Positions 61,038 to 64,000 of a stretch of 64,000 bases of DNA are shown here, one piece after another. The position numbers and the translations under genes were made by a program. The notes below the pieces were generated by a model. The model had not been told where the DNA came from. It saw only the letters and a list, made by a program, of their open reading frames with translations, and did no database searches. The DNA lies in the NCBI RefSeq assembly GCF_033955345.1, contig NZ_CP138332.1:2976001-3040000 (forward strand), written 5' to 3'. The number at the start of each line of letters is the position of its first letter. Position 1 is the first letter of the stretch. This DNA comes from Sphingobacterium bambusae. GTDB lineage: Bacteria > Bacteroidota > Bacteroidia > Sphingobacteriales > Sphingobacteriaceae.

Positions 61038-61130
61038 TTTAGCGCAGAGTTGGATTTTTGGGAAAAAATTATACTTTTTTAGCTTCAGCCAGCAGTGAAA
61101 GTATTAGATGCTTTGATTCGTCTTTTTGAT

Positions 61131-62348
61131 TTATTTAGGTTGCGTATTGTCCTTATAGTCTAGAGGAAGCATTGTGCTTAGCTTGCTGTACCAAGCCCAG
61201 TATCCCTCTTGTATCCAGTTTGCCGCGGGAGCGAAGTTCCCCAAGGCGTCGATGTATACGACGGATTGAGGGGCGAGCAATAAAAGAGATGAGCCATCAG
61301 CCTTTTTGTTCCAAAACAGGTAAGCCTCTTCGGGGACAATCGAAGCATGCGTTATACGAAGGTAATTTTCGTAGTGTATTGTCTGCATATCATCTTTGCT
61401 CGTTTTTTTTATGACTTGCTCTTCGCTAAGCTCCTCCTTCAGTACATCATATGCTTTTGGTTGTTGAAGTGTAGATCTGAAACGTTCGACGGAGTCTACC
61501 GTATAACTGTTTTGAGCGGCATAAAATGCTGGCCAATCGCCACGGAAATCGGTATAGACGCGTTTATTGATCAGCTTCATCAAGCTGTCTACGCGCTGTC
61601 GTTCCTGATTCACAACACGTATCAGCTCCCGAACGTTATATCCATCTGCCTTCCAGCTGTGGGAATAGGTGCTTCTTATGAAACGCATGAAAGAGGTCAT
61701 GTAAGCTGCTTGTCTATTTTTATGCATCTTGTTCGATATTTTTTTACTGTCTTGAAAAGATGCGAAGCCTTCATAATAGAGATGTCCACTGCGGAAGTCC
61801 ATATGATAATCAAGGAGGTCGTAATTTATCTCGTAGCCAAGCGCTCGGTTGGATATTTGGAGTGGTTCGGTAGCAGATACCTGCAGCACCTTTTCTGTCG
61901 CTTGGTATCGAAAACGTAAAACCTCGGGGTTTAGGATCTTTGTTTGCTTAGCAAAGGAGCTCATCCCAATAAAGCTTTCCGTAAAATACATACCCCATTG
62001 TTTCCAGCCGTCTTTTAAATAGGCCGTAACCGTGACTTCGTCTATTTCAAGGTTTTTTTGTTGTAATACGGCGTCTTTCTTCGTGTTCCCGTCCACCACC
62101 AGTTCAAAGCTAGCCAGCTCGTGTCCCATGGCTGATATGACAAGCTCATACCGGCCTGCAGCGGGAAGCTGAAGGTAGTATTCGCCCGCTTTGTTTGTGC
62201 TTGTCCGAACGGTTGAATTGTTGATATACACCGTGGCACCCGCTACAGCTTCGCGCTTTTCCGCATCGATCACCTTGCCTTGCACGACGTGCTGTGCCCA
62301 GGTGTTGTGCGCTGTCAAGATCAAGCAGAAGAAAAGGAAATACTTCAC
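61131..62348 (-). CDS. Secreted protein with carboxypeptidase-like regulatory domain
   Basis: A 405-residue exported protein. The start is GTG: an in-frame stop lies only four codons upstream and the signal peptide (MKYFLFFCLILTAHNTWAQ) begins at once. Residues 22-95 form a CarboxypepD_reg-like beta-sandwich (VVQGKVIDAEKREAVAGATV...VTAYLKDGW), as seen in front of SusC-like proteins, but no barrel follows; the remaining ~280 residues (beta-rich, with YFTESFIGMSSFAKQTKILN and HLYYEGFASFQDSKKIS) match no family I can name. Many such proteins act at the cell envelope. Confidence 0.72.
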   Translation of the reverse strand: MKYFLFFCLILTAHNTWAQHVVQGKVIDAEKREAVAGATVYINNSTVRTSTNKAGEYYLQLPAAGRYELVISAMGHELASFELVVDGNTKKDAVLQQKNLEIDEVTVTAYLKDGWKQWGMYFTESFIGMSSFAKQTKILNPEVLRFRYQATEKVLQVSATEPLQISNRALGYEINYDLLDYHMDFRSGHLYYEGFASFQDSKKISNKMHKNRQAAYMTSFMRFIRSTYSHSWKADGYNVRELIRVVNQERQRVDSLMKLINKRVYTDFRGDWPAFYAAQNSYTVDSVERFRSTLQQPKAYDVLKEELSEEQVIKKTSKDDMQTIHYENYLRITHASIVPEEAYLFWNKKADGSSLLLLAPQSVVYIDALGNFAPAANWIQEGYWAWYSKLSTMLPLDYKDNTQPK

Positions 62349-62413
62349 GATAGCAAATTACGGGAAATTATTAATAATGAGGCTCTTTTCTAGATTTGCA
62401 ATCTAGCTTTCTG

Positions 62414-62421
62414 TATATTTG
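62414..62421 (+). promoter_or_regulatory. Candidate -7 box for the gene at 62475
   Basis: TATATTTG, exact TAnnTTTG match, 53 bases before the ATG; a moderate-length leader would result. Confidence 0.35.
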
Positions 62422-62474
62422 TTTTTGATAGCTAAGCTAATTTAAGACTTTAATTTGGAGCTTATATTTACAAC

Positions 62475-63470
62475 ATGAAGATAATAACACTGCTTGTTAC
62501 ATTGTGTTCGCTCAGCGGTTTCTTGACTGGCAATGCTCAAAGCTCTTCATATCGGAAAGCTTTCCAAAGAGTTTTTGACAATTTTCATAATAACCACGAT
62601 ACTGTTTTTCATGTCAGCTACCAGTACCAAGAGTTTTCTTCCGAGAAAGCGACGGATAGCCTGCTAATGGGTGTGGATGTTTCTGGTTATATTAAAAATA
62701 GAAGTATTTTCTTAGACAAAAATGTCGATAGGGATGTGTTTGCGATATCGGCAGACCAGTATGGGATGGACAGTTCGAGGATGGATGTCGCGTCGCTTAT
62801 GTTTCAGGGAACAAGGTTGACGGACTTTCTCTTATCAAGGCTTGAACCTTCAGTTTTCGGAGACAAGGCTTTGGATGCAGCGATCAAGGGTAATAAAGTG
62901 CAATATGAATATGCGATAAAATCCATCCTAGAAGGGGGGAATGAGTATGTCATGCTTATAAAAAAGACCGTTATAGATTTTCATTCCCCAAAAACAAATA
63001 GTCCTCACCTTCTCCCGATTAGTCGGGAGATTACCGAATATCTCAAGGTCAACAAGTCCGATGCAGCTATCGAGGAATGTTATGTGCTAAGTGAGGATTT
63101 TCATTCCTACGAGGTCTACACCAGCAGGCATTACGAGAGGTTGAAGAAGATGGGTAGTAAATATGTTCCGGTGGAAGTTTATCAATCTGGGCCGAAACAC
63201 GAGCAAAGGGGAGAAAAAAAGTACGCCTATGCGAATAATTTGGGCATGGTTGTGATGAGGCAGAAGCCCATCGATCTCCAGCTCTTGGAAAAAATTTCCA
63301 ATATGCAACAGATCGACAACATACAAAGGGATTTAAGAAATATCATATACCACAATTTTGATTCCTTCTGTGTACTTCAGCCTATGAATGAAGAGGTGCG
63401 AACAAAATTCCAAGAAGAGAAGCTGTTTTTGATGACGTTGCATGCTCGCTTTGTGGGCTATTTGGACTGA
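62475..63470 (+). CDS. Secreted protein of unknown function
   Basis: A 331-residue exported protein with a signal peptide (ending LTGNAQ). The body is mixed alpha/beta without recognisable domain; it has regularly spaced aromatic residues (HVSYQYQEF, VYQSGPKHE) and no cysteine pattern pointing to a known fold. It is divergent from the gene at 61131 and stands alone. No function is suggested. Confidence 0.7.
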   Translation: MKIITLLVTLCSLSGFLTGNAQSSSYRKAFQRVFDNFHNNHDTVFHVSYQYQEFSSEKATDSLLMGVDVSGYIKNRSIFLDKNVDRDVFAISADQYGMDSSRMDVASLMFQGTRLTDFLLSRLEPSVFGDKALDAAIKGNKVQYEYAIKSILEGGNEYVMLIKKTVIDFHSPKTNSPHLLPISREITEYLKVNKSDAAIEECYVLSEDFHSYEVYTSRHYERLKKMGSKYVPVEVYQSGPKHEQRGEKKYAYANNLGMVVMRQKPIDLQLLEKISNMQQIDNIQRDLRNIIYHNFDSFCVLQPMNEEVRTKFQEEKLFLMTLHARFVGYLD

Positions 63471-63511
63471 GTGTGCTGGTTGTTTCCGGTTTTTTTACTG
63501 CATATTTATGG

Positions 63512-63553
63512 AGAACTCGTCCGACAGGGCATTGTTGGACAAGTTCGCTTTTA
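63512..63553 (+). terminator. Possible terminator after the gene at 62475
   Basis: An imperfect stem (GAACTCGTCC with GGACAAGTTC, one mismatch) around a ~20-base loop is followed by GCTTTTAA. Weak T-tract. The rest of the ~225-base gap up to the Lrp gene shows nothing clear. Confidence 0.35.
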
Positions 63554-63697
63554 ATCGTCCAATGACAAGGTGAGGCAGTGAAGCAGCTCGTCGCTCAAAA
63601 AATAGTAGTAGCGCGCGTTAGAACAACAGGAAAAAATTTACATATATCAACTAATAAATAGACTTTTTCACATTATTCATTTCGCTTTAAAAAGTAT

Positions 63698-64000
63698 TTA
63701 AATCGGATAGGCCGTCTCGCTCTTGGTTTCAGACAATACAAAATAGGTCTGCACGGTGTTCACCTGTGGCAGCACGGCCAATTTATGTCGTAAGAAGATG
63801 TGATAGGCTTCCATGTCCTTTGTCGCGATTCGCAACATAAAGTCGTAGGAGCCGGCCATTTGATAGCACTCCATCACTTCGGGGAATTTGGCCACTTCGC
63901 GCTCAAACTCGTTGAGTACTTCCGCGGTATGTGCCTTTAAAAATACTTGGGAGAATGAAATGAGATCTATGCCTACGCGTTTTCTGTCTAGAATGGCCAC
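63698..64000 (-). CDS. Lrp/AsnC family regulator, C-terminal part (cut by window edge)
   Basis: About 100 residues with the RAM/AsnC effector domain: DRKRVGIDLISFSQVFLKAH, FPEVMECYQMAGSYDFMLRI, DMEAYHIFLRHKL and VNTVQTYFVLSETK. The N-terminal DNA-binding half lies beyond base 64000, and the Met at the edge is an internal residue rather than a start. The family senses amino acids and forms octamers. The gene continues to the right. Confidence 0.88.
   Translation of the reverse strand: MAILDRKRVGIDLISFSQVFLKAHTAEVLNEFEREVAKFPEVMECYQMAGSYDFMLRIATKDMEAYHIFLRHKLAVLPQVNTVQTYFVLSETKSETAYPI

Overview
The window looks like a chromosomal segment of a Bacteroidota bacterium, most likely Sphingobacteriaceae (Sphingobacterium/Pedobacter type). 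The evidence is two SusC/SusD pairs, many secreted lipoproteins, DUF4270 and NamZ (DUF1343) proteins, and repeated TAnnTTTG promoter boxes (the Bacteroidota -7 element) in front of genes. No phage, insertion sequence, integrase or CRISPR array was seen. Both ends cut genes: fabD on the left and an Lrp/AsnC regulator on the right.

Layout. 0-3 kb: end of fabD, a secreted M28 peptidase, trhO and a DUF3820 gene. 3.2-9.8 kb: a surface-polysaccharide cluster (two glycosyltransferases, FkbM methyltransferase, Wzx-type flippase, asparagine-synthase-like amidotransferase, CapA-like protein). 9.8-16.3 kb: DeoR regulator, a protein with 44-residue tandem repeats, YebC, L-threonine dehydrogenase, a lamin-tail protein, asd. 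16.6-21.9 kb: a kelch/DUF4270 lipoprotein operon divergent from a sensor kinase/response regulator operon (both flank a duplicated 20-bp element), then nicotinamidase. 22-34.4 kb: TetR, secreted NagZ-like GH3, sdaA, MBL hydrolase, HTH protein, lipB, hflX, recG, two paralogous Cys-rich lipoproteins, an EamA transporter, RidA, and a 44-residue membrane protein.

34.5-57.5 kb is the most coherent region and reads as a peptidoglycan-sugar (MurNAc) utilisation locus. It holds nagA, a GHL10 (DigH-like) glycosidase lipoprotein, an amidase_2 N-acetylmuramyl-L-alanine amidase, SusC/SusD pair 1, NamZ exo-N-acetylmuramidase, SusC/SusD pair 2, a SusD-linked lipoprotein, a second GHL10, a metallophosphatase fused to a PQQ-type propeller, murQ and a sodium:solute symporter. 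Together with the GH3 at 22.8 kb this reproduces the enzyme set of the Bacillus subtilis MurNAc operon (nagZ, amiE, namZ, murQ, transporter), with SusCD import in place of a PTS. No MurNAc kinase and no dedicated regulator is visible. A 10-bp element (AAAAACGCAT) occurs in the upstream regions of namZ, susC2 and murQ.

57.6-64 kb: three tRNA-Val genes, purine nucleoside phosphorylase, a putative porin, two secreted proteins of unknown function, and the edge-truncated Lrp/AsnC gene. All assignments come from reading the sequence by eye; no database search was run.
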